This document shows, one piece after another, positions 34,110 to 45,564 of a stretch of 64,000 nt of DNA (the first letter of the stretch is position 1; the number at the start of each line of letters is the position of its first letter). Under the pieces are notes generated by a model. That model worked only from the letters and a program-made list of their open reading frames with translations. It did not search any database and was not told the DNA's origin. A program made the position numbers and the translations under genes. Where the stretch lies: contig OW799235.1 of assembly GCA_941918925.1 (NCBI GenBank), positions 20,344,701 through 20,408,700 on the forward strand, read 5' to 3'. The stretch is from Phyto melanocephala (Eukaryota > Arthropoda > Insecta > Diptera > Rhinophoridae).

Positions 34110-34985
34110 GCTAAAGTCCGAAAAGTTATAAGAAAATACCAACAGTGCTGAAAGCAAGCCACCATATGGACGACCCAAAAAGCTTTCAAGAAGGGATGTT
34201 AGGAGTATTATGAGGAAAGTGGACCGAGTTTAAAAAATAAGTGCCTCAAGGTTAGTGAAATATCTTGCAAGATATTGGAACATCTTGCTGTTACATCCAG
34301 AACAACAATAAATATTTTACAAGGTAATGGTTTCAAAGGCAGGACTGCACGAAAGAAGTCACTAATTTTGGATTACTATCATCTTCCAAATTTGCTAAGG
34401 CTCATTTAACTTGGATTTTTGAAAAACTATAATTTTCAATGATGAAAGTAGGTATGATATTTTTGGAAATTATGGCATGTCTAAAGAATCGAAAAAATCG
34501 AATATTCCTCTTGACTCAAAGAATGTCATCGACTACTATAAAACAAGATGTAGGCAGTGTAATGATTAAGGGGGTCATGGCATGATCTAGAGTGGACTGT
34601 TTGGTTTTTGTCGAAGATAATATGGACCTTCATCAATATTAAAACATATTGGAATTTGAAGTCGTGCGCTGAAAGCTTGGTCTGAGAAATAAGTGAAATT
34701 TCGAACAGGGCAATTGTCCTGAGCACACCGCATACGCTGTTCGAGATTGGCTTTTATACCACGCGTCAAGAAAGCTGAATGAACCCCATCGAACACATCT
34801 GGGATGTTTTGGAAAAACTGGTCCGCAAATACGACATAAGAAGTCGAGAAACCCTAAAAACTTCATTAATTCCTGAATGAGATGACATAATGCCCAATAT
34901 AATAGAGAAATTTGTTATGTTAATGCCTCGGTGACTGCAGGCTGTAGTTAATACCCAGAGTGGGCCTACTAAATATTAAAATCCT
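34110..34985 (+). pseudogene. Tc1-type transposase relic
   Basis: A different lineage from the mariner relics. GRPKKLSRRDVRSIMRKV (about 34170) is the GRP(R/K)KLS..D.R.I.R linker of Tc1 transposases. FKGRTARKKSL follows at about 34330. The first catalytic block is worn (TIIFNDESRYDIFG by frame change at about 34430). GNCPEHTAYAVRDWLLYHA (about 34700) equals the QQDN.PKHTA.....WL block, with the catalytic Asp lost. MNPIEHIWDVLEKLVRKYD (about 34780) equals the DLNPIE block, with the catalytic Glu still readable. The end MLMPR.LQAVVNTQSGPTKY lies near 34915-34975. Several stops and shifts. Inverted ends were not found. Confidence 0.85.
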
Positions 34986-36056
34986 TTTTACAGAAAATTA
35001 GAAAATGGTAATAGATTAGAGGCTATATGTTGACTTATTCCCTATGATTTTTTTTTTAAATTTTTGTTGTTGTTATTCCTATGAATTATAATTTTATTTA
35101 ATAAAGAATGCTTTTTTTTAACCCTAAATAATTGCATAAATTAGTTTTTAAATTCATTGGCGAATTTTTTGAAAACCCCAAATCAAGGGATGTATTTAGA
35201 ATTTTTTCTTCAACTGTTTACTCGTGTTTATTTTAAAATATAAATATTTTAATAACGTACAATAATATTATGTGTTAGCAGTCTATAAAAAATTTAATTA
35301 AACTTCTGTTATATGTCTTGGCATAAACTTGAAAAAATAACTATCTTAATACTGACTGCATTTTTTCGCTTACCAAGTCTGCAACTAACTGTTTGAGTTT
35401 ACAAATCGTCTCCTCTCATGTTAAAAAAATTTATATAAATTCTTTTTGTGTGTAAACAAATTTAATATAAAAATATTTTGAAAGTAAAGCAAGGTGGAAC
35501 ATATATGTACATGTGAAAAATGGGGACAGGCACGTAATGTTTATGTGTACTCATCATGCATGTAAATATTTGCGACAACAAATGTAATATCTTCCTCTTT
35601 CATGTGAGTGCATAAAATGTAGAAACAACAACAATAGTTTTTTAGAAATCATATTTTTCATATTATTGGAACAAAATGTATTTTGCGTACAAAGTAAATA
35701 AAACTTTTAGTAAAGAATTTAATTTGAATTTGTATGGCGCGAGGGAAAGTCAACAATACTTTATAAAACTATTTTAAAAGGAGAGGAATTAAAAAAAAAA
35801 ATAATAAAATTTTTTTAAATCAACGCATTTTTAATATGAAAAAAAAATAAAATGATTGTGTGCTGTCACTAAATAATTTAACTTAAAATGCCAAATACTT
35901 TGGGATATAAAATATAATTAATATTCCATTAACATTGTCAGTTCTGAAACAAGATTAATGTTATAGAAGTATCACAGCCATACCGGTTAGAATAGTATTT
36001 TTTGAATGTTAAACTGTTTATCTTTAACAATTTGTAAAACTAACACAGTTCAAATA
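34986..36056. other. AT-rich DNA without a recognisable gene
   Basis: No gene or repeat recognised. Confidence 0.5.
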
Positions 36057-36872
36057 AAAGTTTGCAAACTTTTGAGTTTGTTGGTGAGAGAGAAAAAAAG
36101 AACAGTCGAGTACAGTCGCTCTTCTACATTATGTATTTCATATACTAATTTTTCAAATCGCGCTTTAAAATATGTATGCTTCACATTGCAACGAACTAGC
36201 AAGTATGCAAGAAAGTAGCCTGTCAAGCTTTCAAAAACATAAAATTAAAAGAAATAGACAACAGTTTTATTTTGAACTTTTAAGGAAATTCTGAAACGCT
36301 TCGATTTTTCGAGTAAAGGTTTTCAAAACCTTGAGATAATTACACCAAATAAAGTTTTAAGTTGTTCAGAGATAAGATTGGAATCTTTGTTATTACCATT
36401 CCCAAATTTAACAGGTGGTAATAACGAAAAATTTTAATTAATTAATAAAAAATAATTTAATTAAGATTTTCAATTATTATTTTAAACAGTAATATAAGTA
36501 TTGTTGACTTTTGGGATAAAGTGTTCAAACATAAAAATGCAATGAACAAAAGTGTTTCGAAGGACCTATTTATTTTGTTCAAAGCTTAATGTCTTTGCGA
36601 CACCATATGCAGAAATAATTTTTTCAACATAGTATGAATTTTAAATTTGTCGATCTATAAAAAAATCGCTTTTTATATATTTTTAATTCTTTTTAGTTTT
36701 TTGCATTAACATATAAAATTAAATAAAAACAAATTAAATAAAATCAAAATAATTTTTAATTGTGGTTATTTTTTTCCTCATTGGTTACATTTTTAAGAAA
36801 ATTTGGTTGTGATTTTTTTTGGTTGTGGCAACGCTGTTTCTCACATACAAATTCAAAAGTTTGCAAACTTTA
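36057..36872. mobile_element. Candidate MITE with ~32-bp inverted ends
   Basis: The left sequence AAAGTTTGCAAACTTTTGAG then TTTGTTGGTGAGAGA and the right sequence in reverse (AAAGTTTGCAAACTTTTGAA then TTTGTATGTGAGAAA) match over about 32 bp with three to four differences. The first 16 bases are themselves palindromic. The ~815-bp distance and TA-like flanks fit a DNA transposon, but the duplication is not exact and the interior is featureless AT-rich DNA. Confidence 0.45.
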
Positions 36873-37244
36873 GGTGAAACGTGTGAGAGCTGCGTTAGCT
36901 CCGTGTTAATATTATTTAATATTAATATTAGTGTTAATATTATATCGTTTATTTTCATTCACAATTTTAATCTCAATTCAGATAGGGTTGCCAGATATAT
37001 TAAGCTGCATTAAGAAAAACTACAAAAACCACCTGGCTTAAAAAAGGTTAATGTATAAGCAGATTAATAACTTTTTTACTTTTTATATAAAAAAATTTTG
37101 TATTAACAAAAAAATAAACAATTTGTGACAAATTATGATTTATCATATTAAATCGAACTCGTGCAACTGAACGTGGTAACATCATTACATACGATTGCCA
37201 GAAATTTTTATTTCTGTTCACCTCTAATAAAAAGACCTAAAAAG
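36873..37244. other. AT-rich DNA without a recognisable gene
   Basis: Nothing assignable. Confidence 0.5.
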
Positions 37245-38214
37245 CTGTTATGACAACACACGTTTGAGCTGTCTACATTTCTTTGCTTTTTTTTTCAAAT
37301 TTGAAATGGCACCAACACAAAGATTTTTGTTTCTTCAAAACTAACTTGGAACGACTACGATTACCTGTTGAATTGCTCTGGCTTCTGAATCGGCCAAAAG
37401 AAATAATTATTCTGCAAAGGCTCTTCAATTGACGCCCAATATTATCAAATCTACTCAAACGAATTGCTTAAGAAGAGATTACGTTGATTTCTGTGTCAGA
37501 ACAATCAAAAATTTTATCTGCCATGGAAGCAAGCAAGGCAAATATATTCATGAGGTAGTCTTGATTCGTCAGCTGATAATTTTTATATTCTTTTGTTTAT
37601 GCTTTAGCTGTCCATTGATAAAAAATACTTCTCTTCTCTTTGTTTCAAAACTCAAACTTCATATATAAAAAATATGAACAAAAAAATTCTGTTCAAACTG
37701 CAATTACCTGATGAATAAATATGCCTTGATAGAAAGCTTCTCCAAGTGGTCTTCACTGACAGACAAAATGGCGTTCATTTGAGATGGACGCTGCATGCAA
37801 AGTTGTTTTAAAATATCTTCAGCTACTTAAACTAGAGCTAAGGAACTTATCAGACTTAATAATTCTGAAGGTTTCTATCCGATAATTCGATATTTGTCAA
37901 AATTTTCCTAAGGCATTTTTCTTTTGAGTCAGAAAATTCATAAATAAGTTTTTTTCTTCAAAGTTTTGTACAAATTCGTTACTGCTGGAGTAATGATGGT
38001 TTCATGAATTTTTTCGAGTATGTTGATCTCTTCGGATGCCACAATTGTATGAAAATTTGTAACGTCCTGAGTTACACCAGGTTTTATAAATTGCGATTCT
38101 ATCTGCTTGAACCAAAGCAATGGATATATATGCTAAAATGGTGGCGCTTTAACAGCAAGTCTTGAAATTTTCTTTAATGGAAGCGATGAAAAATCGTCCT
38201 CTGTAGTTGACATC
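37245..38214 (-). pseudogene. Ty3/Gypsy-type gag relic
   Basis: Reverse strand, from the start codon at 38212-38214 (MSTTEDDFSSLPLKK). Then LWFKQIESQFIKPGVTQ, FHTIVASEEINILEKI and LYKTLKKK (38120-37938), the typical capsid N-terminal region of insect Gypsy-group gag. Then KCLRKIL, AEDILKQL.MQRPSQM and AILSVSEDHLEKLSI (about 37930-37735). After a nested MITE, MADKIFDCSDTEI and SRFDNIGRQLKSL (about 37520-37420), a Ser/Arg-rich stretch, and LCWCHFKFEKKSKEM (about 37290), a CxxxHxxxG-like knuckle. One or more stops and shifts break it. No pol, protease or integrase follows downstream (below 37245), so only the gag part remains. Confidence 0.8.
37534..37728. mobile_element. 195-bp MITE nested in the gag relic
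   Basis: Inverted ends CAAGGCAAATATATTCATGA and, in reverse, CAAGGCATATTTATTCATCA, both continuing GGTARTY. It divides the gag frame between LEKLSI and MADKIF, which are adjacent in intact relatives of this gag family. The interior is AT-rich and without coding. Confidence 0.65.
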
Positions 38215-38919
38215 TATAAAAATCTGCCTCAGAATGTGGGGTCACCAATTGTTAGCAATATAACAATATTCAGATTTATTTTTATGTATATAAAAAAAAA
38301 CGTTTTTTGTACTTTATTTAATTAAACTTCTAAATCTACTATAATTTTTGTTTTTTTTAATTTTAATTATTAAAGTAATGAAATATTGTTTTTTTATATT
38401 TATTTTTTTTGGTTTTTCAAAGTGTTTTATGTTTATTGCCACGTTGCACCGCTTATAAAATAGGTAGTTTGTGCTGCTTAGGATTTTTATTAAGCCTAAA
38501 AACTAATTCCAAATGCTCTCAGCGAATATTCTAGAAAACAATATGTCCTAGCGCAGAGTGCCGGGAAATTACGGACAACATTTTTAGCCTTGTTATCTTT
38601 CATATACCCTTTCATACCCCCTATTTTATTTAGATAGTATAACCAGACAAGATTATGAGATCTTTCTTATCCAGAGGAAGAAGTGTTTTAGATTTAGTTT
38701 TAGATAAATACAAAAAGCCTTCGCTGCCTAAGAGCTTTTCCCCAGTAAAGCTTTAAGCATATAGAACACATAGATTGTAGCAGGCTGCAGAAAAAAAATC
38801 ACAGGTGCATGACTTTATTTGTGAGAAGCATTCGACGAATAAAGTAAATTTTGCACAAAAGGAGGCAAATCCACCCAACTTTCCAAAATTTCAAATAATG
38901 TATTTTAAGATGTACTATA
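38215..38919. other. Possible LTR and leader of the Gypsy relic, otherwise unassigned
   Basis: On the minus strand, about 40 bp upstream of the gag start, lies GCTAACAATTGGTGACCCC. An LTR ending in ACA followed by a primer-binding-like TGGTGACCCC is common in this retrotransposon group. I cannot find a second LTR, and LTR limits cannot be set. The remaining sequence to 38919 is unassigned. Confidence 0.4.
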
Positions 38920-39289
38920 TTAACCCTTAAGTGGATACCTAATTAAGGTGGCACAAATTGCCACCTAGTTCTAGCTGGGACCGCTAGTATTTTCAATGAA
39001 AATGGACGATAGGTACAATAATTCAATAAAATACATGTTAGTTTATACAAAAAAAAATAAAATAACGTTACATACCTACCGAAAAAGATTCCATTTCGTT
39101 AAAAAGAATATGTTAAAAAACTGAAATAATTTTTAAACTTTATATATCTAGCCACATTTTTGAACATTTCATTTATTATTTAATTACACATCAAATAAAT
39201 ATTTGTAATGTTTTATTTTATAAGTATCATAATTATTGGTTTAATTTTTTTGAAAAGCTTTAGATTTTGATCTGCTTAACAACTTGGAT

Positions 39290-40520
39290 GTAAGGGTGAA
39301 CAAGTTGCGCACAAAGCTGAGATAAAAAATTTGTTCATGCACCCTCTTTATTTTTCGCTGAAATATTTTCATCGAGTGTCACATAACTTCCTAAGGCCAT
39401 TATGTCGCTCATGTTAAAAAGAACTACCTAGGTCAGCGATTTTTTCCACGCTTTGTTGAATATCTTGTTAGCATTTAATCCATTACCAGACTTTGTTTCA
39501 TTATAGTTCAGCCTTACCTCATGTTTTTTTCTTTAATTCAGGGACATATGTGGCAGTGTCATAATGGACGGTGGATAATTAAAACCCGTTTTTTTTTCCT
39601 ATGGGATGTAAGAACCAGTGTTGCCGCCGACCAACTTTTTTTCGCAGTGAAATCGACAAAAAAACGCAGTGAAACGCAGTGACGAAAGGACAAAAAAAGG
39701 AAATTTTTTTCACTTTTTTAACATTTTTTTGCCCTTTTTTAAACGCCAACTTACCCATTAATTTCGAAACAATATAAAAATTAATTAAATGGACTGAAAA
39801 TCAAATATTTTTCACGAAATAGTTTGTTTATGTTTTTCTAACAGGATTTTTGACATTTTAATTCAAGACCTAATCAGTCAACTGCAACGTAACGTAACAG
39901 CAGAAAATGTTGCCATCTAGCTGCTATATTTTCAACAGGGTGACAATTTTATCTCGTTGTGTTATAGCCTTTACATACTTACGTGTTAAATACGTTTGAG
40001 GTAAATCATGTTAAGGCATTGTTGATCAAAAAAAGAGGAAAACTACCAAAAACTGAAAAACGCAGTGATATTAAAAAAAACGCAGTTACGCAGTGACGAC
40101 GGGCAAATCGCAGTAAAAACGGCAACACTGGTAATAAGATATTGCAACATTTTCCTTAAATCCAAATTCACTAGAGAGTAATTGTCTTTGATATTTTTTT
40201 CATTTTCAAAGCAATGCATCGTTTGTTACTCCTAATAGTTCAAACAAATCCAAGTACATTGTCCATTAGATTTTAGCATAAACCAAATGTGGTTAAAGCA
40301 AATTATCGGCATCTATTGCTTTTGTTTGGTTTTTAGCCATCACATCACCTAGTCTCTGCCATTATATACATTTTCCTCCAATTGAAAATTAAGTCTCGTG
40401 TCACATGCTTACGAAAACTTGAAACCGTATCTTACTGGCTTAGAATGGATATATTGCATGAACTTCGTTGTTATACTGAACGAAAAAGTTATATATCGAC
40501 TCTAATGTTTTCTTATCGTT
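39290..40520 (-). pseudogene. piggyBac-type transposase relic, interrupted
   Basis: Reading from 40520 downward on the minus strand: LESIYNFFVQYNNE, then SKPVRYGFKFF (about 40440-40400), the conserved KP..YGFK block near a catalytic Asp. After the nested MITE (39616-40130): YDTATYVPELKKK, LNYNETKSGNGLNANKI (about 39510-39460), equal to the YN.TKGGVD..D block; AWKKSL...FFNMSDIMALGSYV (about 39450-39400), equal to the WP...FF.MLDI block; and QIFYLSFVRNL. Frames change and stops are frequent, and GVD is altered, so it is inactive. The N-terminal third is too decayed to read. Confidence 0.75.
39616..40130. mobile_element. hAT-like MITE nested in the piggyBac relic
   Basis: Ends CAGTGTTGCCG and CGGCAACACTG. 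The 8 bp before (GTAAGAAC) and after (GTAATAAG) agree at 6 of 8, consistent with a worn 8-bp duplication of the hAT type. Both subterminal zones contain CGCAGTGA motifs, several at each side and in the same orientation (for example 39666-39685 and 40080-40097). No open frame. It splits the transposase relic, so it arrived after the piggyBac-like element. Confidence 0.75.
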
Positions 40521-40811
40521 TCAAATAAATTTAAATTTTAAGCTAATGCCGATGTGTTTGCATTTATATTAAGAGAAAAGTTGACTGGGCCTAGCCGGCC
40601 CAGGTGGTATAAATATGAACAAAATCTTATTTTAACTAGTTACAACTCCCACGGTCATAAAATTTACACTTATTTTTAATTTTCGTGTAAAAAGCACTTT
40701 CATTGAGGAATACCTAAAGGTTCACTGAAATATTTGCAATACATATACAAAAATTATTACCAAAAAATAAAAAAATTCCTGGCCGGGCACAGGTATCCTC
40801 TTAAGGGTTAA

Positions 40812-41867
40812 GCGTTAATGGACCATCTCATCCTTAAAGCTAACAAGAGTAGCTTCTTCTTTAATGGAAGGATTTCCAGAACAAATGAATAACTTTATAA
40901 ATGTCAAGTAATATGCCAATATTTTAATATTAAATGAATTTGTACAAAATTTGCATAAATATGCATATTTTTAGGAATTTATTTAGCTTTTTTCTCCGTA
41001 AAATCCTTATACTAATTTATTTTTTTTTTAAGTACATGATACCTGTAGAAGGTTAATTAAATAGTAATTTCAAAATAATTCAGTTTTCAAGAACCTGCTG
41101 CATCTGTACACATAAGCCATTGGATTGATAAATATTTTCCTTATTTTGCATTTAAAATAATTATTGCTTACTAATTTAATAATAAAAAAAAAAACAATTA
41201 AAAACAAAAGAAAGAACGAAATATCAGTGTCGTATTTGTTATCTAAGAGAAACATTGTTGTTTTTGAAAACAGAAAAACTTATTTAAACTTTTATCTTCT
41301 TGGTGTGGCCATTAGTAGCTCCATAGCTCTAGATGCCAGAATAGAGACTTAAAAGATTAAATTTTCTTAGACATTATTTCTATAAGTACTGGTTTTTTTC
41401 TTTCATATATTAGGGCTGTATTATATTCTTTGTGAGCTTAATAAAGGATGGGGGAAAAAAACTTTATTCTTTGTTATTTTTGTTCCTCTTAAACATTATA
41501 CAGCGAGGAAAATCTTTGAAAGTAACCAACCAACCAACCATTCATTCATTCTTGTAATTTAGTTTGGCTGACGGGCAAACACGCAAACAGGCAAACCACT
41601 CATATTTCAAGCAGACAGGAAACTGCAATAGTTAGGAAACGGAAATAAATTGCAGCACATGATTTTCATTATGTCTTGAAAAGAACTAAAACTACAACAA
41701 CATCTGTTACAGTATCTGCAGGCATTTGTAGAATTTTAATTTCTCAATGTAAAAGTATTTGTGTACGATTGTTAGAAAGTGTACAAAAACATGTATAAGC
41801 TTGTATGTATGTGTTGCTTAAACCGTATTGGAATAAAACATTTGTCGTACACCTTAAATTTGTATAC
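40812..41867. other. AT-rich DNA without a recognisable gene
   Basis: Holds a small (CCAA)n(CATT)n tract at about 41527-41552. No gene recognised. Confidence 0.5.
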
Positions 41868-43815
41868 CCTTCATCTGTAGTGTCAAGGATATATGCTTAT
41901 ATATAGCTTTGTCATTTCGTTTGTAATTTATATTTATTTTTGATTCCATAAAGTATATATTGGCTGAAAGCTATTCATTGTCTGTCTGTCTGTTTGTCTG
42001 TCTGTCCGTGAGTTGGTTGAATTGAAATTTGGCAGATTAAATAATGAATCCATTTATTTGTAGCATTTTAAATATCGTCTTTTTTGTATAAACATTTGCG
42101 CGTCATCCGTGATATCCGTGGCCTCCTACAAAGGAAATTTTTAATTTTTTAGAGACGAGGTCACTTATTGGTAAAAATATAATTTTTAATGGAAAAATTT
42201 ATAGTTTCTCAAGCTCAACAAAAAGAAGAAATTAATAATATAAAGATAAAAAGATGTGAATGATATTTTTGGAGAAATATATATAATTCTTTTAAATATA
42301 TCAAGCTGCTATAGCAGCGGTAAAGACACCAAATAACAAGCCGTACCCTCAAAACATACTGGTTAGAAAGACTGCAAAATCGGCTTGAAACTAACGGAAT
42401 GTAAGCACTAAAATACAACTGCTTCGGTTTTTACAAACGAAAATAAATTTTTTTGCTTCTGGGCAGCAAAGAAGATCGAGACATCAGATTATTGTAGCGC
42501 GATACAGGCCGAATTAATAGCTATTAATTCAGCCGCGGAACAGATTCAGTATAATGAAATATCTGGCAGGGATATTTATATATTTACTGACAGCAAGGCG
42601 TCTATTAGATCCCTGGAGAGTGTGTACAGCACATCGAAAATTTCCCAGTAATGCTGGGTGTCTCTTGAAGATATAGCGAGACATTCGACGGTTACCCTTG
42701 TGTGGGTTCCAGGACTGATGCACTTGCAAAAGCCGGTACTACCTTAGATTCAGTTGAATCCAGTTGTGCTTTGGGTATTTCCTTATCGAAGGGTAAGCAG
42801 CTAATCTCGCATCGATTCTATTTGGAGGCTAAGGAAAGATGGGTGAGAGGACCCACTTGCTTGTAGACCAGAAAGATCTGGCCTGACATGGATGTGCATA
42901 GGACGCAATATGTGGTAAATATGCCCCGAATCCACCTTAGGAACTTCATAGCGGTCATTACCGGACACTGGCCTAAAGTTGCACATGCGAAAAGGCTAAA
43001 TATCCCTTACAACGACTTCTGCAGAAGTTGCAATAACGAGGAAGCGGAGGAGACAACTGAACATCTTCTCTGTGATTGTCCTGCATTCGGGGACCTGAGT
43101 TAGCGAATATTTGAAAGTAAAACTTGTCTTTCCGCAGTTGATCTGGAAAAGATCCACACCTTTTCAAACAGGACAGGATGGCTGAGGAATGACGGCCAGA
43201 GAACATAGACGAACGAGCGTTGATGCCTACGGTATCACAACGGGACCCTCGGAGGACCCAAGTGAGCTATGCCTTCGGGCGGCTGCCGGAACTAACCTAA
43301 CATAACCTAAAGAGGATCGGTATGGATATCTAAAGAAGGGGCTTTACTAGCAAAAATTAATACGTAAAAAGATTTTAAATACATGAATATCTCCACTAAA
43401 AGTTGCGTAAAATAAATGTATAATTGGGTCAAATCTAGTAATTAAAATTTAAGCATCTTCAACCTATTCAATATTGTTATCAAATGAAAGGTCTGGACCC
43501 ATAGAATACAGTGAACTATAAAAAAGTTTTAATCCAAAATGGCATCTGAAAAAAAATTACGGATATATGTCAAATATAGTAATTACAGCTTTATTCCCTT
43601 TAACCAACACAATATTTGTATCAAAGAAAAGGACTTAACTATTTTGTAAAACTCGGTAAACTATGAAAAAGTTTTAATACAAGATGGTGTCGAAAATAAA
43701 GCAAAATAGCGTTTAATATTAAATTTTGAATTTATTCTAAGCTACGATGTGGTCACTATGCCTGTGTACATTATGGTGAAGGGTATTAAAAGATTCGACA
43801 CTGCCGAATATATCA
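41868..43815 (-). mobile_element. Family B copy B3, both ends present
   Basis: Starts TATACCCTTCATCTGTAGTG with TTTGTCATTTCGTTTGTAATT, GATTCCATAAAGTATATATTGG and TGTCTGTCTGTTTGTCTGTC. It ends GAAGGGTATTAAAAGATTCG with CACTGCCGAATATATCAC and TCTTATTTGTT, the hairpin end. A LINE tail (42450-43306) splits the interior. A segment of about 165 bp is duplicated in diverged tandem form (about 43450-43545 and 43612-43710, marked by AAACTATGAAAAAGTTTTAATACAAGATGG). Non-autonomous. Confidence 0.75.
42450..43306 (+). pseudogene. 5'-truncated LINE: RNase H and zinc knuckle
   Basis: Plus-strand tail of an RNase H-bearing LINE (R1/LOA group by wording). SDYCSAIQAELIAINSAAEQ (about 42490), IYIFTDSKASIRSLESV with the catalytic TDS (about 42575), TVTLVWVPG (about 42690), then a shift; LISHRFYLEAKERWV (about 42800); MPRIHLRNFIAVITGHWP (about 42920); FCRSCNNEEAEETTEHLLCDCPAF (about 43018-43090), the terminal CCHC knuckle, intact. 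The 3' region ends GGGCGGCTGCCGG followed by CTAACCTAACATAACCTAA, a telomere-like A/C tail often seen in this group. It is inserted in family B copy B3, 5' truncated as in normal LINE integration. Confidence 0.85.
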
Positions 43816-44171
43816 CTCTTATTTGTTGCTTATATCTTTGGTATTTGCAATAAAATATTTTTAAAGTGTGTTATTCGTTTTTTGTTTGCCTCAAAATCAC
43901 TAGTATTTTGTTTTGGGCACGATTGAACTAAGAAGCAAGTGTAATAAGTCGTTGCGAGTTTTAAGTAATTATATATAGATCGTTTCTATTTACCTAGAGA
44001 TATCTAGGGTGTTCTTTTAGGGTGGTAAGAAATTTTAAGTAGTGCGAAATTCTTAAATGAGATAATCGATATGAATGATTTTAAAAGCAAAATATTAGTT
44101 TCTCGTAACAGAATTATCATTGTTGCACACTTTAAGATTCCACTGTAAATCTTAAAGATAAAGGGCGATTT
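43816..44171. other. AT-rich spacer
   Basis: Nothing assignable. Confidence 0.5.
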
Positions 44172-45564
44172 TTATACCCGCCACCAAAAAAATGGTGGGG
44201 GTATATTCATTTTGTCATTCCGTTTGTAACACATCGAAATATCCATTTTAGACCCTATAAAGTATATATATTCCGAATCAGGGTTTGATTTGATGACGAT
44301 CTAGCTATGTCCGTCCGTCTGTCCGTCTGTTGAAAGCACGATAGAGGTCGCACCGAAATAGCTAGGGGGCTCAAATTTTGCCAGAATCTTTCTTATAGGT
44401 TTGTTTGGTATTGAAAATGGGCTAAATCGGAATATTAGGAAGAGAGTTATAGCTCGAAAAGCAAGAGTAGGTCAAAAAAACCGTGTCCTACGAACATCGA
44501 ATAAAATGCAATTGTGTCCAAACTGATTAATGTAGACTCATGAAACTTCGAATATATATTTCCTGAGTAAAAACAATATTATTATCTAAATCTATGCATT
44601 AGGAGAGGAGTTATCGATCAAAATGTACGAAAATTTATACCGCACAGTGTATTTTTCGGTATATTTAAAAACAAAAACGTCATAAAAGCAACAAAATTGG
44701 ATGTACGACTCTGAAATTTTGCACACTTTGCTTTTCGGTGAGACGCTTTTTTGTAACGGAAAATCAATATGCCACGCCCACTTTTACGCCCACCTCCCAT
44801 ATAACGCTTTACCTAAAATTCATATAATTTCTCTATTAATAAAGATTTTGGAATAATAAAGGGCTATATTGAAACACCTAAGTTGTACTCATTCGCAAAA
44901 ATAACTTTGACACGCCTACTATAACGCCCACTTTTCACGTTATCTACCGTTAATGAAATTTAAAAGTTCATAAAACCACCAAAATTAGAGGTATTATGAT
45001 CAAATTTGCTACGTATAGCCCCCTAGACAATGTCATTACTGTGCCAGAAAATTAAGGGGCTACGCCCACTTTTACGCCCACCTCCCATATAAGGCTTTAC
45101 CAAAAATTCATATAATTTCTCTATTAATAAAGATTTTGGAATAATAAAGGCCTATATTGAAACACCTCAGTTGTACTTATTCGCAAAAATAACTATGACA
45201 CACCTACTATAACGCCCACTTTTCACGTTATTTACCGTTAATGAAATTTAAAAGCTCATAAAACCGCCAAAGTTAGAGGTTTGATGATCAAATTTGCTAC
45301 GTATATCCTTCTAATCAATGTAATTGTTGTGCCAAAAAGTTCAGGTGACACGTCCACTTTGACGCCTACCTCCCATATAACGGTTTATCTTAAATTCATG
45401 TAATATCTATATTGACAAAGTTTTTTGGAAAATAAAGGACTATATTGAAATATCTAAGTTTTATTAATTAGCAGAAACTTTATTGGCACACCTACTTTAA
45501 CGCCCACTTTCATTGAAAGACTACATTTACAAAAGCATTTTAGTAGCATATCGAAGTATCTGAT

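Larger units (their letters stand above)
38924..40807 (-). mobile_element. piggyBac-like element, 1884 bp
   Basis: Flanked by TTAA (38920-38923 and 40808-40811), the piggyBac target site. Ends CCCTTAAGTGGATACCT and, in reverse, CCCTTAAGAGGATACCTG are inverted repeats starting CCC as in that superfamily. Close inside each end is a short stem (GGTGGCACAAATTGCCACC at the left; GGCCTAGCCGGCC at the right). A decayed transposase lies on the minus strand. A 515-bp hAT-like MITE has inserted within it. Confidence 0.85.

Noticed and set aside
43285..43306. CTAACCTAACATAACCTAA as telomeric repeat
   Set aside because: It lies exactly at the 3' end of a LINE tail, where such short A/C-rich repeats are a usual feature; flies also lack simple telomeric repeats.
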